Source: an uncultured Acetatifactor sp. (GTDB taxonomy: Bacteria > Bacillota > Clostridia > Lachnospirales > Lachnospiraceae). From it: a stretch of 40,079 bases of DNA. Below, one piece after another: positions 1 through 8,991 of this stretch. The translations under genes and the position numbers were made by a program. Within the stretch, counting starts at the first letter, position 1. Each line of letters begins with the position of its first letter. The notes beneath the pieces are model-generated. The model had not been told where the DNA came from and ran no database searches. It worked only from the letters and a program-made list of their open reading frames with translations. The stretch is taken from the NCBI GenBank assembly GCA_910586485.1, contig CAJUIA010000035.1, positions 1 to 40,079 of the forward strand, in the 5' to 3' direction.

Positions 1-61
1 GGGTTTGTAGCCACTTTTTGATTTCACAAGTGTCAAACTCGGGATTATAGCATATCCTTAG
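1..61. other. Left-edge noncoding sequence
   Basis: No gene is seen here. The stretch lies just downstream of the solute-binding protein stop codon on the minus strand. I see no convincing rho-independent terminator, only a weak five-base-pair pairing (CACTT with AAGTG). It contains GTGTCAAAC, a string that also appears on the minus strand near the right edge, but one short match is not enough to call an insertion sequence end. Confidence 0.4.
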
Positions 62-1801
62 TTATCTTGCATTATATCTGTCATATGCGTCCTGGTAAAC
101 CTTGATGTAATCCTCTACACCCTTCTTCTTCAGCTCTTCCAGGTAGGTGTCGAAATTCGTCAGGGGCTCTTCGCCAGTGATAAACTTCATCTGCATTTCG
201 CTGATGTAATCACCCATATCCGACTCGGCGCCGATTGCCGCATCCAGCTCATCCTGGGTGATGGCAATGGCTCCGGGATAAATCAGGGAAACATCGCACT
301 TCGACCAGATGTCGCAGGCATTGGCATACTCATCGCCATAAGTATTGCTGACATCATTCTGACCGAATCTGGGGAAGCTTACATGAGCCATTGCATAGGT
401 AAACTTTCTGGGGAAGCTGCCGTCATAATACTCAATCACTTCATTGCCGTAATCGGTCCATTCATGTCTGCCGTTTGCATCAGTGGAATAAGTCTCGCCT
501 TCCACACCCCAGGTCAGATACATTCCGCCTTCTTCACTGTACATATAATCAATCAGCTTTGCAGCAGCCTCAGGATACTTGCAGTCCACGGAAATGCAGG
601 TAGTGGTCCTGTCAATGGTGGAATAGTAGGTGTTGGGCGTATACTGCACACCGGAGCTCACTGTGGAATAGGGCCAGATACATGCCACCAGATCCGCATT
701 GGGGTTCTTCTCCAGAATGCCGGGCAGTCTCTGTTCCCAGTTGTTTGCAAGACCCTTCCAGGAGCCTGCAATGTCGCCGTAAATATGCTCGTCCGTAGAC
801 CCGCCGTCAGCAATGGCGTAACTTCCTTCCTCCGCCCAGATATTACCGATCAGCCCCTCGGAATACCACTTGTTCATAGTGGTCAGAAATCCTCTGTAGT
901 TTTCGCTGTACGGACCGTAGCCCACCTTGCCTGTAGCGGGATCCACATAGATTCCGTTTAAAATATTGAATGCAGGGTAGAACAGATTCAGGCCTGCTGC
1001 GCCTGCGTCAAAGGGAATCTCGTCGTCAATACCGTTGCCGTTAGGATCCTGGGTTTTAAATGCCTTCAAAACCTCATACCACTCATCAATGGTTGTAGGA
1101 GCGTTTAAGCCCACATTTTCCAGCCAGTCCTTTCTCATCAGGAAGCCGAAATTACAGATCCCTACAAGGTCATCCTGGCTCTCCAGCGGATTCAGCTTGG
1201 TAAAGTATAAGTATTGCCCCTGATCGTTCATCATATCCTTTGCCAGATTGGGATGCTCATCCAGAATTTTCTTCAGGTTGGGCATATGATTCTCAATCAG
1301 GTCATTCAGCTCGATGATCACGCCGTCCTTGTAGAGCTGATCCACCCCGCCGTTATAGGACTCCTTGTGCAGCCACTGAATCACATCGGGATATTTTCCG
1401 CTCTGAATCATGGCGAGATACTGTGTCTGAATGGTGTCGCTGTCTCCGCAGACCACCTCGTAGTCAAGAGTAATGCCGGTTGCTTCCTGAATCTTCTGCA
1501 TACCCACCAGGTCCTTGTACAGATAGGGCTCATATTCCGCAGTACCGCCTCTGAGATAATATGTAAGCGTCACATCATCCGGGTAAGACGCTTCCGGCGT
1601 TCCCTGGGCTTCCGACTGCTGGCTGCTGCTTTCATTTTCTGCAGTGCTGCCGTTATTGGTATCCTGGCTTTGGTTCTGGCCCTGACTGTCGCTTCCCTGT
1701 GAAGAATTGCCGCCGTCATTACCGCCGCAGGCCGCCAGCGGAAGCACCATTGTCAGTACACTTGCCAGTGCAATCGCTCTTTTCATTTTGTTGAATTTCA
1801 T
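62..1801 (-). CDS. Extracellular solute-binding lipoprotein of a carbohydrate ABC importer (LplA-like)
   Basis: This is the surface receptor of an ABC sugar importer, anchored to the outer face of the membrane. The first 25 residues are a lipoprotein signal peptide ending in the lipobox LAAC. A Ser/Asn/Gln-rich flexible linker of about 40 residues follows, then a family 1-type periplasmic-binding fold to the C terminus. I chose the ATG at 1801 because a GGAGG lies eight bases upstream; an in-frame upstream ATG at 1834 has no such site. At 579 residues it is in the range of LplA-type receptors (about 500-570). It is the last gene of the operon and follows its two cognate-type permeases. The substrate cannot be read from the sequence; the operon's pectin methylesterase suggests a pectic oligosaccharide. 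Confidence 0.9.
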   Translation of the reverse strand: MKFNKMKRAIALASVLTMVLPLAACGGNDGGNSSQGSDSQGQNQSQDTNNGSTAENESSSQQSEAQGTPEASYPDDVTLTYYLRGGTAEYEPYLYKDLVGMQKIQEATGITLDYEVVCGDSDTIQTQYLAMIQSGKYPDVIQWLHKESYNGGVDQLYKDGVIIELNDLIENHMPNLKKILDEHPNLAKDMMNDQGQYLYFTKLNPLESQDDLVGICNFGFLMRKDWLENVGLNAPTTIDEWYEVLKAFKTQDPNGNGIDDEIPFDAGAAGLNLFYPAFNILNGIYVDPATGKVGYGPYSENYRGFLTTMNKWYSEGLIGNIWAEEGSYAIADGGSTDEHIYGDIAGSWKGLANNWEQRLPGILEKNPNADLVACIWPYSTVSSGVQYTPNTYYSTIDRTTTCISVDCKYPEAAAKLIDYMYSEEGGMYLTWGVEGETYSTDANGRHEWTDYGNEVIEYYDGSFPRKFTYAMAHVSFPRFGQNDVSNTYGDEYANACDIWSKCDVSLIYPGAIAITQDELDAAIGAESDMGDYISEMQMKFITGEEPLTNFDTYLEELKKKGVEDYIKVYQDAYDRYNAR

Positions 1802-1880
1802 ATTGAATCCTCCTAACATTTTAAGCTCTGTCACTTGTTTTCAATTTATTTATTTAACTATTCTGCACGTTTCCTCCCTT

Positions 1881-2840
1881 TTAAATACCGGTAAGTCCTG
1901 ATCTCTCCACTCCTTCCATAAACTTTTTCTGCAGAACAGAATAAATAATCAATATGGGTAAAATCACGAGGAACGTAGCTGCCATCAGCATGGCCTCGTT
2001 AAAAATAATGCTGTCCAGCTCATTGACGTGAATGGTGTCGAACTGTTCCGCATTCAACAGACTGTAAAGCACCGGCAGTCTGCTGGGCAGAAGCATTTTA
2101 TCTATATTTGTCACATAGACCCCCGGCTCAAAGTAATCGTTCCAGTGCCACACGATGGAAAGCACGCAGCACACCAGGACCGAGGACTTCGCCATGGGTA
2201 TCATAATGCGGAAAAAGGTCTTAAAAGCGCCGCAGCCGTCTATCCTGGCCGCTTCTTCCATCTCATAGGGCAGCCCCGCAAAGAACTGGCGGAACAGGAA
2301 GATAAAGAAGCCTCCGCTTAAACCAAACCCGAAAAAGGTGGGCACAATCAGCGGCAGATAGGTATTGATCCAGCCCCAGTTGGAATACTGCATATAAAGG
2401 GGGAAAATCAACACCTGGGCAGGCACCAGCATGGTCAGCACCACCAGCCCGAACAATATGTTTTTAAATCTGAAATTATATCTGGCAAAGGCATACCCTG
2501 CAAAGGAACAGGCAAATACATGCCCCAGGGTGGAAAAGACGCAGACCACCATGGAATTGGTGAAATACTGAACATATTTCAGCCTCTTCCACGCCACCAC
2601 ATAATTGTTCCACTCCGGAGAGCTGGGAAGCCACTTCACGGTAATATTGACAATATCGCTGTCCGTTTTCAGTGAATCCACAATCACCGTAATAAAAGGA
2701 TACAGAAATACAAATGCCAGATCACAGACCACCAGGTAAAACAGCAGGCGGACTACAAAGCTCTTTGCCTTCCGCTTTCCTGTATCCTTTCTCTGTGCCG
2801 TCAGACTTTCCACCAACAGCTTTTCCAATTTCAATCTCAT
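1881..2840 (-). CDS. Carbohydrate ABC transporter permease (LplC/MalG type)
   Basis: Inner-membrane channel subunit of a CUT1-family sugar importer. About six membrane segments are visible, and the EAA loop that contacts the ATPase reads EEAARIDGCGAFKTFF near residue 205. The C-terminal end (MEGVERSGLTGI) is typical of MalG-side permeases. ATG 2840 is preferred because GAGAGGAAAT lies directly upstream; in-frame starts at 2852 (ATG) and 2864 (TTG) are possible but less well placed. Unlike other junctions in this operon, the spacer before it is long (2841-2996) and filled with hairpins. It pairs with the permease ending at 2997 and the lipoprotein receptor downstream. Confidence 0.9.
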   Translation of the reverse strand: MRLKLEKLLVESLTAQRKDTGKRKAKSFVVRLLFYLVVCDLAFVFLYPFITVIVDSLKTDSDIVNITVKWLPSSPEWNNYVVAWKRLKYVQYFTNSMVVCVFSTLGHVFACSFAGYAFARYNFRFKNILFGLVVLTMLVPAQVLIFPLYMQYSNWGWINTYLPLIVPTFFGFGLSGGFFIFLFRQFFAGLPYEMEEAARIDGCGAFKTFFRIMIPMAKSSVLVCCVLSIVWHWNDYFEPGVYVTNIDKMLLPSRLPVLYSLLNAEQFDTIHVNELDSIIFNEAMLMAATFLVILPILIIYSVLQKKFMEGVERSGLTGI

Positions 2841-2999
2841 ATTTCCTCTCATTCCGCCGCGCAAGCGGCATTTAAATCAAGCAGGAAGAATCGCTGCTCT
2901 TGCGATTCTTCGGGGAATGACTTAGATTTTCTTGGTCTGCGTCCCATGCCGAATGCAATTCGGCAGCAGACTTAGAAAATCTTCATTTCCTTCACACTA
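2838..2999 (-). repeat. Three-hairpin spacer from stop codon to ribosome-binding site, copy 1
   Basis: Between the two permeases lie three inverted repeats. They are GCCGC-GCAA-GCGGC (2856-2869), a perfect ten-base-pair stem with a seven-base loop (2885-2911), and a long interrupted stem (2924-2982) made of nine, six and six base pairs that starts AGATTTTCT and ends AGAAAATCT. On the minus strand the element begins exactly with the TAG stop of the upstream permease (TAGTGTGAA) and ends in GGAATGAGAGGAAATATG, which supplies the ribosome-binding site and start of the next gene. The borders match the element before prmC; the stems differ in sequence. Confidence 0.65.
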
Positions 3000-3875
3000 T
3001 GCCCGGTCACCCATGTTATAGGTCCGCTTCCTGAGTACGGCAATCACCACCATACAGATCGTAAAGGAAAATACAAAATATACCCAGCTCATGGCGGCGC
3101 CGTATTCAAACTGCTGATTCTTAAAAATCTGGGTTACGATATAATCCACCAGCGCATTGTTGGAGTCCGTAAAGAACGCCACCATGGTATACACGAAGTT
3201 CAACAGGATCACCGGTGAAATCAGCGGCAGCGTAATCTTCCAGAACATTTCCCACTGAGTGGCCCCGTCCACCTTTGCCGCCTCATACAGAGAGGATGAG
3301 ATCCCCTGAAGCCCCGCCAGAAACAGCACAATCTGCACTCCCGATTTCCAGAAGACAATGGTAATGCGGTCCAGCACCGACTGTACAACGGGAGAAAAGG
3401 TGGGCCCCAGTAAATCCAGCATCTGCTCCGGCACCATGATTCCCTGCGTAATACTGGTAGTATCGGCCCCCATGCCCAACAGCTGCTTCATTACGTAGCC
3501 GCTGCCTAACAGCACCGGAATGAAAAATACCGTCCGGAAAAACCCTCTGGCCTTCATGGGCCGGTTAATCAGTATGGCAATCAGCAGCGAAAACACCAGT
3601 GAAATCGGCGTATTCAGCAGCGTATCTGCCATCACCTGTAGGAAAGTGGGCACGAATTTTGTATCATACAGGAAAATATAATTATAATTACTCAGGCCCA
3701 CCCACTCCATAATGAAGCCCTTAAATCTGGTAATCTCACTGAAGCTGAGCCTCACCGAAACAATAATCGGATAGATGAAAAAGAGACAGAGCCCGATGAG
3801 CCACGGAAGCAGAAATATAAATGCCTCAATCCCTCTTCTGCGGTTGATTGTCATATGAAGCTTTTTCCCTTTCAT
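2997..3875 (-). CDS. Sugar ABC transporter permease (LplB/UgpA type)
   Basis: The partner membrane subunit of the CUT1 importer. The 292 residues show an N-terminal cytoplasmic tail (INRRRGIEAF), about six membrane segments and the EAA loop YEAAKVDGATQWEMFWKITLP near residue 200, which docks onto the ATPase. The ATG at 3875 has GGGGGAAG upstream and overlaps the stop of the DUF5696 gene as ATGA, so translation is probably coupled. The stop codon TAG is at the same time the first three bases of a multi-hairpin spacer. No ATP-binding subunit is encoded in the operon, so a shared MsmK/UgpC-type ATPase elsewhere is inferred. Confidence 0.9.
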   Translation of the reverse strand: MKGKKLHMTINRRRGIEAFIFLLPWLIGLCLFFIYPIIVSVRLSFSEITRFKGFIMEWVGLSNYNYIFLYDTKFVPTFLQVMADTLLNTPISLVFSLLIAILINRPMKARGFFRTVFFIPVLLGSGYVMKQLLGMGADTTSITQGIMVPEQMLDLLGPTFSPVVQSVLDRITIVFWKSGVQIVLFLAGLQGISSSLYEAAKVDGATQWEMFWKITLPLISPVILLNFVYTMVAFFTDSNNALVDYIVTQIFKNQQFEYGAAMSWVYFVFSFTICMVVIAVLRKRTYNMGDRA

Positions 3876-6043
3876 GACGCTTCCCCCTTCACCACTTGAT
3901 AGCCTCTGGCCGAAATCTGAACGCCGTCCGCTTCCCGGTCATCATCGGAATAATTCACATAAACCCTGGTTCCGTCGCTGTAGGTCACACGGTACAGGCC
4001 GCCGGACAGATCGGCGTGTTCCTCCATGGTCAGACTGCGCAGCCCGCCCACTGCCTCCTTCATCTCCGTATAGAGCCCGATCACGTCCTCCTTCCAGCTG
4101 TCATACCTGGAGGTAAACAGCTGATTATAAGAAGTGTGCATCAAATCCTCAGAGCCCTCGTATGTCAGTTCAAAGTAGGGAACACAGCCGTACTCAATCC
4201 ACTTGAGCTTTGCCGTCTCCAGGTCACCGGACAGGTTTCCGGCCTTCATGGTATAATCAGCCATGCCATGCACCACCATCTGATAAAAGGGCACGCTTCC
4301 GGTGGTATAACGAAAGCCCAGATCTTCCTCCGGTATATCCTTCATACAGTCTACATAGCCAAACACATAGCCGTTTCCTCCGGTCACCGTCACCTTGGAG
4401 GCACTTTCCTTCAGCTCCTTTAAAATATCCCGCCAGATTCCAATGGTGTCCTCCGCGCTGTAACGGTGGCCGTCATTGTAATTATAGGCCAGCACATCCG
4501 CCACTCCGCTTAAGGAGTAGCCCGCAATTTCAAAGCTCCGCGCCTTTCCGGTAAATTTTTCCATCCTTTTCTTTGCCACCTCCGGGCTTAGCAGAAACAG
4601 CGCTTTGTCCTGATCGGTCAAAACCGTGTAATTTCCCAGATAGATAATGTCTGTCCGGGTGGAAAATCCACCCTTTCTGTCCCAGGCGTTCAGGATATTC
4701 ATGTCCAGGGTAACCGGCACCCGGACCTCCCCTGCTGCCCGCAAAAATTTTTCCAGCCCGCCTTTTCCGCCGATGGCGCTGTTGATGCCAAATTCCAGCG
4801 GCTCCGAGTTATATCCATCCTTCGTATAGCCCTTCAGATTAATCTGCAGCCCGGCCGCACCGGCCGCCGTCAGCTCGGACATCATATTCTCCGCCTGCTC
4901 AAAGCTGGTAGTCTGCTTAAACTCGTCAAAGAGAAGTCCTTCCTCTTCAATTCCCATCAGAATGTCCAGCATCAGGGGATATTCCCCCTGATCCCCGCCG
5001 TATCGGATACCTTGCGCCTGCAGGTATTCCCGGTAATTAACCGCCATATGGCTGTAGTCTGCCGCACCCTTCTCCAGAAACCGGTAATAGATCTCCCGGT
5101 CTCCTTCGATCAAGCCGCTGGCATAGGATAAAACCGTACTGGTCTTTACTCTGGCATCCTCAAATCCTCTGCGGTAAATAAATTCCCCGTAGATACCGTT
5201 TAAGGGGATTACCTTGGTGGAGCAGGATATGGTAATCCGGGAATCTGCCTCTCCCTGAGTAACTACAGTGAGATACCCTCTGTCACCGATTTTCACACCG
5301 TATACCGGGAGCATTACCTGGGGAAGCTCCGGCTCAAATTCCGTACACATTTCCTCGTACTTTTCCATATTCCCGTAAATTTCATAGGAATAATTGCTGA
5401 CCCCGATATGGGCAATATCCTGAAATTCCATGATTGCCCCGGAGCCGTCAGGATACAGGTAATAGCCCTCCGAGCCGTCTGCAGCGCCTCCCATAAAGGG
5501 AAGCACCGCCACGCTGACCAGGGAAAAGGTGTCTCCGTATTCTTCTATCCCATCATAGGGAATCCTCACCCGAAACCCGTCCTCTTCCAGAGAAAAGGCA
5601 AGGGTCAGCTTGATTCCGGGCTGCAGCAGATCATAGCTCACATAGAGTACATCCCCTTCCAGCCGGCCGGCCGCCGTATAATCCATCTGCAGCAGAGCCG
5701 AGTTGTTGATGACTCCCAGACCGGCAGCAATATTGGTATAGCCGATCTGCAAAACCGACGATGTCCTTTTCTGCCAGAGAGGATTCAGGCTTTCTCTGTC
5801 AAAATTTTCATCTGTGGGAGAAGAGGACCAGATTTCTCCCGTCACCTTATCTTTAAGTGTCATGACGGAATAATTTTCTCCCAGCGTCAATTCATATCTT
5901 TCATTTTCAATCCTGCTGTCGCTGCCGCCTTCCGAAGCATAGGCTGCGGTGGCAGTTTTCCGCTCGCTGTCCCCATCGCCGCAGGCACAGAGAAAAACGG
6001 TGAGCATCAGAAGCAGGACTTGTATCATCTTATTTTTTTTCAT
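3872..6043 (-). CDS. DUF5696-family lipoprotein
   Basis: The 723-residue protein has a lipoprotein signal peptide (lipobox LCAC at residues 18-21) and should sit on the outer face of the membrane. The body looks like a beta-rich N-terminal half (SVMTLKDKVTGEIWSSSP near residue 60) followed by a segment resembling a TIM-barrel (LQINLKGYTKDGYN, VPVTLDMNILNAW). I recognise it as DUF5696, a family found beside LplA/B/C-type transporters in Firmicutes; its biochemical role is not established to my knowledge. The barrel-like part and the location suggest glycan binding or hydrolysis, but I cannot name catalytic residues. Its start overlaps the Yip1 stop and its stop overlaps the next permease start, both as ATGA, so it belongs tightly to the transport unit. 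Confidence 0.75.
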   Translation of the reverse strand: MKKNKMIQVLLLMLTVFLCACGDGDSERKTATAAYASEGGSDSRIENERYELTLGENYSVMTLKDKVTGEIWSSSPTDENFDRESLNPLWQKRTSSVLQIGYTNIAAGLGVINNSALLQMDYTAAGRLEGDVLYVSYDLLQPGIKLTLAFSLEEDGFRVRIPYDGIEEYGDTFSLVSVAVLPFMGGAADGSEGYYLYPDGSGAIMEFQDIAHIGVSNYSYEIYGNMEKYEEMCTEFEPELPQVMLPVYGVKIGDRGYLTVVTQGEADSRITISCSTKVIPLNGIYGEFIYRRGFEDARVKTSTVLSYASGLIEGDREIYYRFLEKGAADYSHMAVNYREYLQAQGIRYGGDQGEYPLMLDILMGIEEEGLLFDEFKQTTSFEQAENMMSELTAAGAAGLQINLKGYTKDGYNSEPLEFGINSAIGGKGGLEKFLRAAGEVRVPVTLDMNILNAWDRKGGFSTRTDIIYLGNYTVLTDQDKALFLLSPEVAKKRMEKFTGKARSFEIAGYSLSGVADVLAYNYNDGHRYSAEDTIGIWRDILKELKESASKVTVTGGNGYVFGYVDCMKDIPEEDLGFRYTTGSVPFYQMVVHGMADYTMKAGNLSGDLETAKLKWIEYGCVPYFELTYEGSEDLMHTSYNQLFTSRYDSWKEDVIGLYTEMKEAVGGLRSLTMEEHADLSGGLYRVTYSDGTRVYVNYSDDDREADGVQISARGYQVVKGEAS

Positions 6044-6663
6044 CCGAACAGGTACCTCGCTTCCATGATTACTTCCTTCACAAAAGTGATAAACTGCATT
6101 GACAGAGAAAACAGCAGCGCTGCCGACGCCCAGATCAGCATCATGGTAAAAAGGGAAAGCAGGGTTACCACCACTGTTTTGCCCAGGGTAAAATGATTCA
6201 TCTCCTTCATGGCCATCAGGAACATAGCCACAATCCAGAAAAGCATTGCCCCATAAATCCCGTAATACAGACTGCTCTGTCCGATTTCCAGTATCCTGGA
6301 GAAAAGAGTCAGCAGGGGCACGATAATCAGAAAAGGCATCATGGAATAGCTTATGGCCAGCATGGATTCCAGAAACTTCGTCTCCCCGTCAAGAATGGTG
6401 GTCATGGCATAGGAAGCCACCCCCCAGGTCACCACCGGAAGAAACACCTTGGCACTCTCAAAAAAGATATTGGCATTCTTCACGTCTACCGCAGCCAGCG
6501 GGTAATGGGTACCGTATATGGAAATAATCTGCATGACCAGCGCCAAAAAGATGATTACCGGAATCACCCAGTAGCCGATGGCGTCCCTGTGCCTCTTTAT
6601 GTACTCAAAGGTTGCTATGGGGTGAAACAAAACCATCACCGAAAGCCTTAAGGCCTCTTTCAT
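6040..6663 (-). CDS. Yip1-family integral membrane protein
   Basis: A 207-residue protein with about five hydrophobic segments (near residues 30-50, 70-90, 105-125, 130-150 and 165-195). The pattern FHPIATFEYIKRHRDAIGYW at the N terminus and the overall layout match the Yip1 (DUF1282) family. The function of bacterial members is not known. The start at 6663 has GGGAGGTGA upstream and overlaps the NHL gene stop as ATGA; the stop overlaps the DUF5696 start in the same way. The conserved-looking order NHL/TPR, Yip1, DUF5696, permease, permease suggests an accessory membrane part of the importer rather than an independent protein. That role is inference. Confidence 0.75.
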   Translation of the reverse strand: MKEALRLSVMVLFHPIATFEYIKRHRDAIGYWVIPVIIFLALVMQIISIYGTHYPLAAVDVKNANIFFESAKVFLPVVTWGVASYAMTTILDGETKFLESMLAISYSMMPFLIIVPLLTLFSRILEIGQSSLYYGIYGAMLFWIVAMFLMAMKEMNHFTLGKTVVVTLLSLFTMMLIWASAALLFSLSMQFITFVKEVIMEARYLFG

Positions 6664-8105
6664 CGCAGGTCACCTCCCATCTGTGCCGTCTGGGCCCATA
6701 TCTTCGCTTTGTCCTTTGCCAGGCAGATCAGCTTGTAAAATCCGGCGACTATGGCAAAGGCTGCAATCACCACCCAGATAAAATTCCTGCGGAACAGCTC
6801 ATGCCTGTACTCGGAATAGGCCTGGGAGTAACCCTCCCTGTCGTCCCCCAGCTTATACTGATCCAGGGATTCCTTGTACTTTTCTTCCTTGAAAAGAGCT
6901 TTCCCCAGACCCTGATGGGCCAGAGCGTAATTAGAGTCAATCTCCGACACCTTCTGCCAATATTCCTTGGATTCCGCATATTTTCCCGCATCATACAGGG
7001 TTACGGCCTGATGCACCAGGTTGATAAATTCTGTGGGCTTTAAGATGGTCACCGTTCCTGCGCTGTAATCCAGCACATAGAGAAAGCCCTCATCGTCCAC
7101 GTCCAGACTCACAGGCACGGAGTAAGTACCTGCATAGCTGCCTATCCCGCCGAAGGCTGCCAGTAAATTGCCGTCTTGGTCATATTGGTAGAGCAGCCCC
7201 GTATTCTTATCCACCACTGTCAGTATCCCGTTATCCGCCACCGTAATATCCGCAAAAAACGGCTTCGTCAGCTCCTTTTTTCCCTTCTGTCGAATGGAAA
7301 ACCCATAGGTATCCTCAGGGTAAGTATTATTTCCCACGGAATTCAGGCGTCTGATCTGGTTCTTTTCTCCGGTAGCCAGCACGCCGTAGATCATGCCGTC
7401 ATTTCCGATCATAAAATTGGAATAGGATGCCGGCTGCTGCTTCATGGTTCTTTCAATCTGTGACCTGGAGCCGAAGGTTCTGACCAGGAGCCGGCTCAGG
7501 GAAAATCCCACCTCCACCGCCCCCAGGTAACCGTGAAAATTGTTTGCCCTGTCAATACTCATCAGGTTTGCGCCCTTTAAGGCATAAATATTGCCGATAC
7601 TGTTTAACGCAATCTTCTGTGCGTCAAAGGCAAAGGTCTCCGACAGCAGGTTGGAATCCGGCTTGCCAAAGGTCTCCAGGCTGTTCCCTTCCTGATCTAT
7701 CACCACAATCCTTAAGTTTCCCGTATCCGCAATCCAGATATTCTTTTCCCCATCCACAAAGATTCCACAGGGATTTTTCAGCTTCTGCTCAAAGGCTTCC
7801 GTATATTCCCGCAGGACATTTCCGCTTTTGTCCATCTTCAGGACTCTGTTATTTTCCGAATCCGCCACATATATATCCGTTCCGTCCAACAGAATATCCT
7901 GGGGATGGCTCAGCGTGCCGTATTCCTTCAGGTTATAAATGCTGTCATACACCTCATACGCTGCGGGTATCGGTATCAGATTATCATCCTCGTCCACCAC
8001 ATATGTCCTTCCTGCCGCCAGCACGTTTTCTGAGGGAATCAGCGCAAGCACCGTACTCAGAAGCAGGCTGCTTATGAGCAATTTCCATTTTCTTTTCCTC
8101 TTCAT
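6660..8105 (-). CDS. Exported NHL-repeat and TPR protein with C-terminal membrane anchor
   Basis: The 481 residues start with a signal peptide (cleavage likely after VLAA, about residue 31). Then come NHL-type beta-propeller repeats over about residues 50-365, with recurring blocks such as DGTDIYVADSENNRVLK and DGEKNIWIADTGNLRIVVI. A TPR-like helical pair follows (ALAHQGLGKALFKEEKYKES, about residues 390-425), then one membrane helix (about 442-464) and a short basic cytoplasmic tail. It should therefore display a propeller and TPR outside the cell. AAGGAGGA precedes the ATG at 8105. It lies between the two importer halves of the operon. A scaffold or sensor for glycan or receptor proteins is a reasonable guess only. 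Confidence 0.8.
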   Translation of the reverse strand: MKRKRKWKLLISSLLLSTVLALIPSENVLAAGRTYVVDEDDNLIPIPAAYEVYDSIYNLKEYGTLSHPQDILLDGTDIYVADSENNRVLKMDKSGNVLREYTEAFEQKLKNPCGIFVDGEKNIWIADTGNLRIVVIDQEGNSLETFGKPDSNLLSETFAFDAQKIALNSIGNIYALKGANLMSIDRANNFHGYLGAVEVGFSLSRLLVRTFGSRSQIERTMKQQPASYSNFMIGNDGMIYGVLATGEKNQIRRLNSVGNNTYPEDTYGFSIRQKGKKELTKPFFADITVADNGILTVVDKNTGLLYQYDQDGNLLAAFGGIGSYAGTYSVPVSLDVDDEGFLYVLDYSAGTVTILKPTEFINLVHQAVTLYDAGKYAESKEYWQKVSEIDSNYALAHQGLGKALFKEEKYKESLDQYKLGDDREGYSQAYSEYRHELFRRNFIWVVIAAFAIVAGFYKLICLAKDKAKIWAQTAQMGGDLR

Positions 8106-8118
8106 GCAGCGCTCCTCC

Positions 8119-8985
8119 TTAACTCTTAATTCCGGAATAAGTCATGGTCTCCATCACCTTTCCCCGGAAAATCGCAAACACGATAATTGCCGGCAGGGTA
8201 GTGATCAGGGTGGCAGCGCCCACTGTTCCTGCCCTTGCCACGACACCCGCGCCGCCGGCCAGCGTCTGTAATGCCAGCGGCAGGGTCTTAAGCGCGTCGC
8301 TTCTGATAAAAATCAACGGTGAAAAGTAATCGTTCCAGTTGTTCACGAAGGAGAACACCGCCAGGGTACTCCATGCAGGCTTTAACAGAGGCATGGCAAT
8401 CTTCCAGAAGATGCCCAGCTCCGAGCAGCCGTCTATCCTGGCCGCTTCCAGAATGGAATCCGGCAGCTGTTCGCAAAACTGCTTTACCAGGAAGAAGTTA
8501 TACGCCACCGCAATCTTGGGAATAATCAGCGCCAGATAGGAATTCACCAGCCCCAGCTTATTTACCACAAGGTAATTGGGAATCTGGGTCACATGGGTGG
8601 AAAACATCAGCGCTGCCAGCACCACCGCGAATATGGCGTCCGCTCCTGCCGGCTTATGCTTGGTCAGACCGTAAGCGCCCAGGCTGCAGACCAGAATGCT
8701 CAGCACCACCGTCACTACCGTGGTAAAAATGCTGTTAAACACATACCTGGTAAAGGGGACCACCGATGCGTTCAGCGAGGTAAGCAGATCGCTGAAATTC
8801 TGCAGCGTGGGATTATGACAGATAATCCTGGGGGGATAAATATACAATTCCTCCGTGGACATCAAGGCCCTGCATACCATGGCCACCAGCGGCAGCCCGG
8901 TAAAGCATACCAGCGCCCCCAGCAGGAGAATGAGCAGAATCTGACTAAACTTTATCTTTTTTCGTCTTATGATCTTCGCTTTCAT
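8119..8985 (-). CDS. Carbohydrate ABC transporter permease (AraQ/MalG type)
   Basis: CUT1 permease of 288 residues with about six membrane helices and an EAA loop (LEAARIDGCSELGIFWKIAMPLLKP in the region near residue 190). The C-terminal ending METMTYSGIKS is typical of this side of the heterodimer. The ATG at 8985 has GGAGGAG upstream, within the end of the preceding permease gene. It forms the first of the operon's two transport channels with the permease at 8992-9900. The receptor is presumably the large fusion protein encoded just upstream in the operon. Confidence 0.9.
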   Translation of the reverse strand: MKAKIIRRKKIKFSQILLILLLGALVCFTGLPLVAMVCRALMSTEELYIYPPRIICHNPTLQNFSDLLTSLNASVVPFTRYVFNSIFTTVVTVVLSILVCSLGAYGLTKHKPAGADAIFAVVLAALMFSTHVTQIPNYLVVNKLGLVNSYLALIIPKIAVAYNFFLVKQFCEQLPDSILEAARIDGCSELGIFWKIAMPLLKPAWSTLAVFSFVNNWNDYFSPLIFIRSDALKTLPLALQTLAGGAGVVARAGTVGAATLITTLPAIIVFAIFRGKVMETMTYSGIKS

Positions 8986-8991
8986 TGCTTT

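Noticed and set aside
383..961. Long plus-strand open frame opposite the solute-binding protein gene
   Set aside because: It is a mirror of a clearly real gene with lipobox and ribosome-binding site. It has no matching motif or own start site, like the other long antisense frames in this window.
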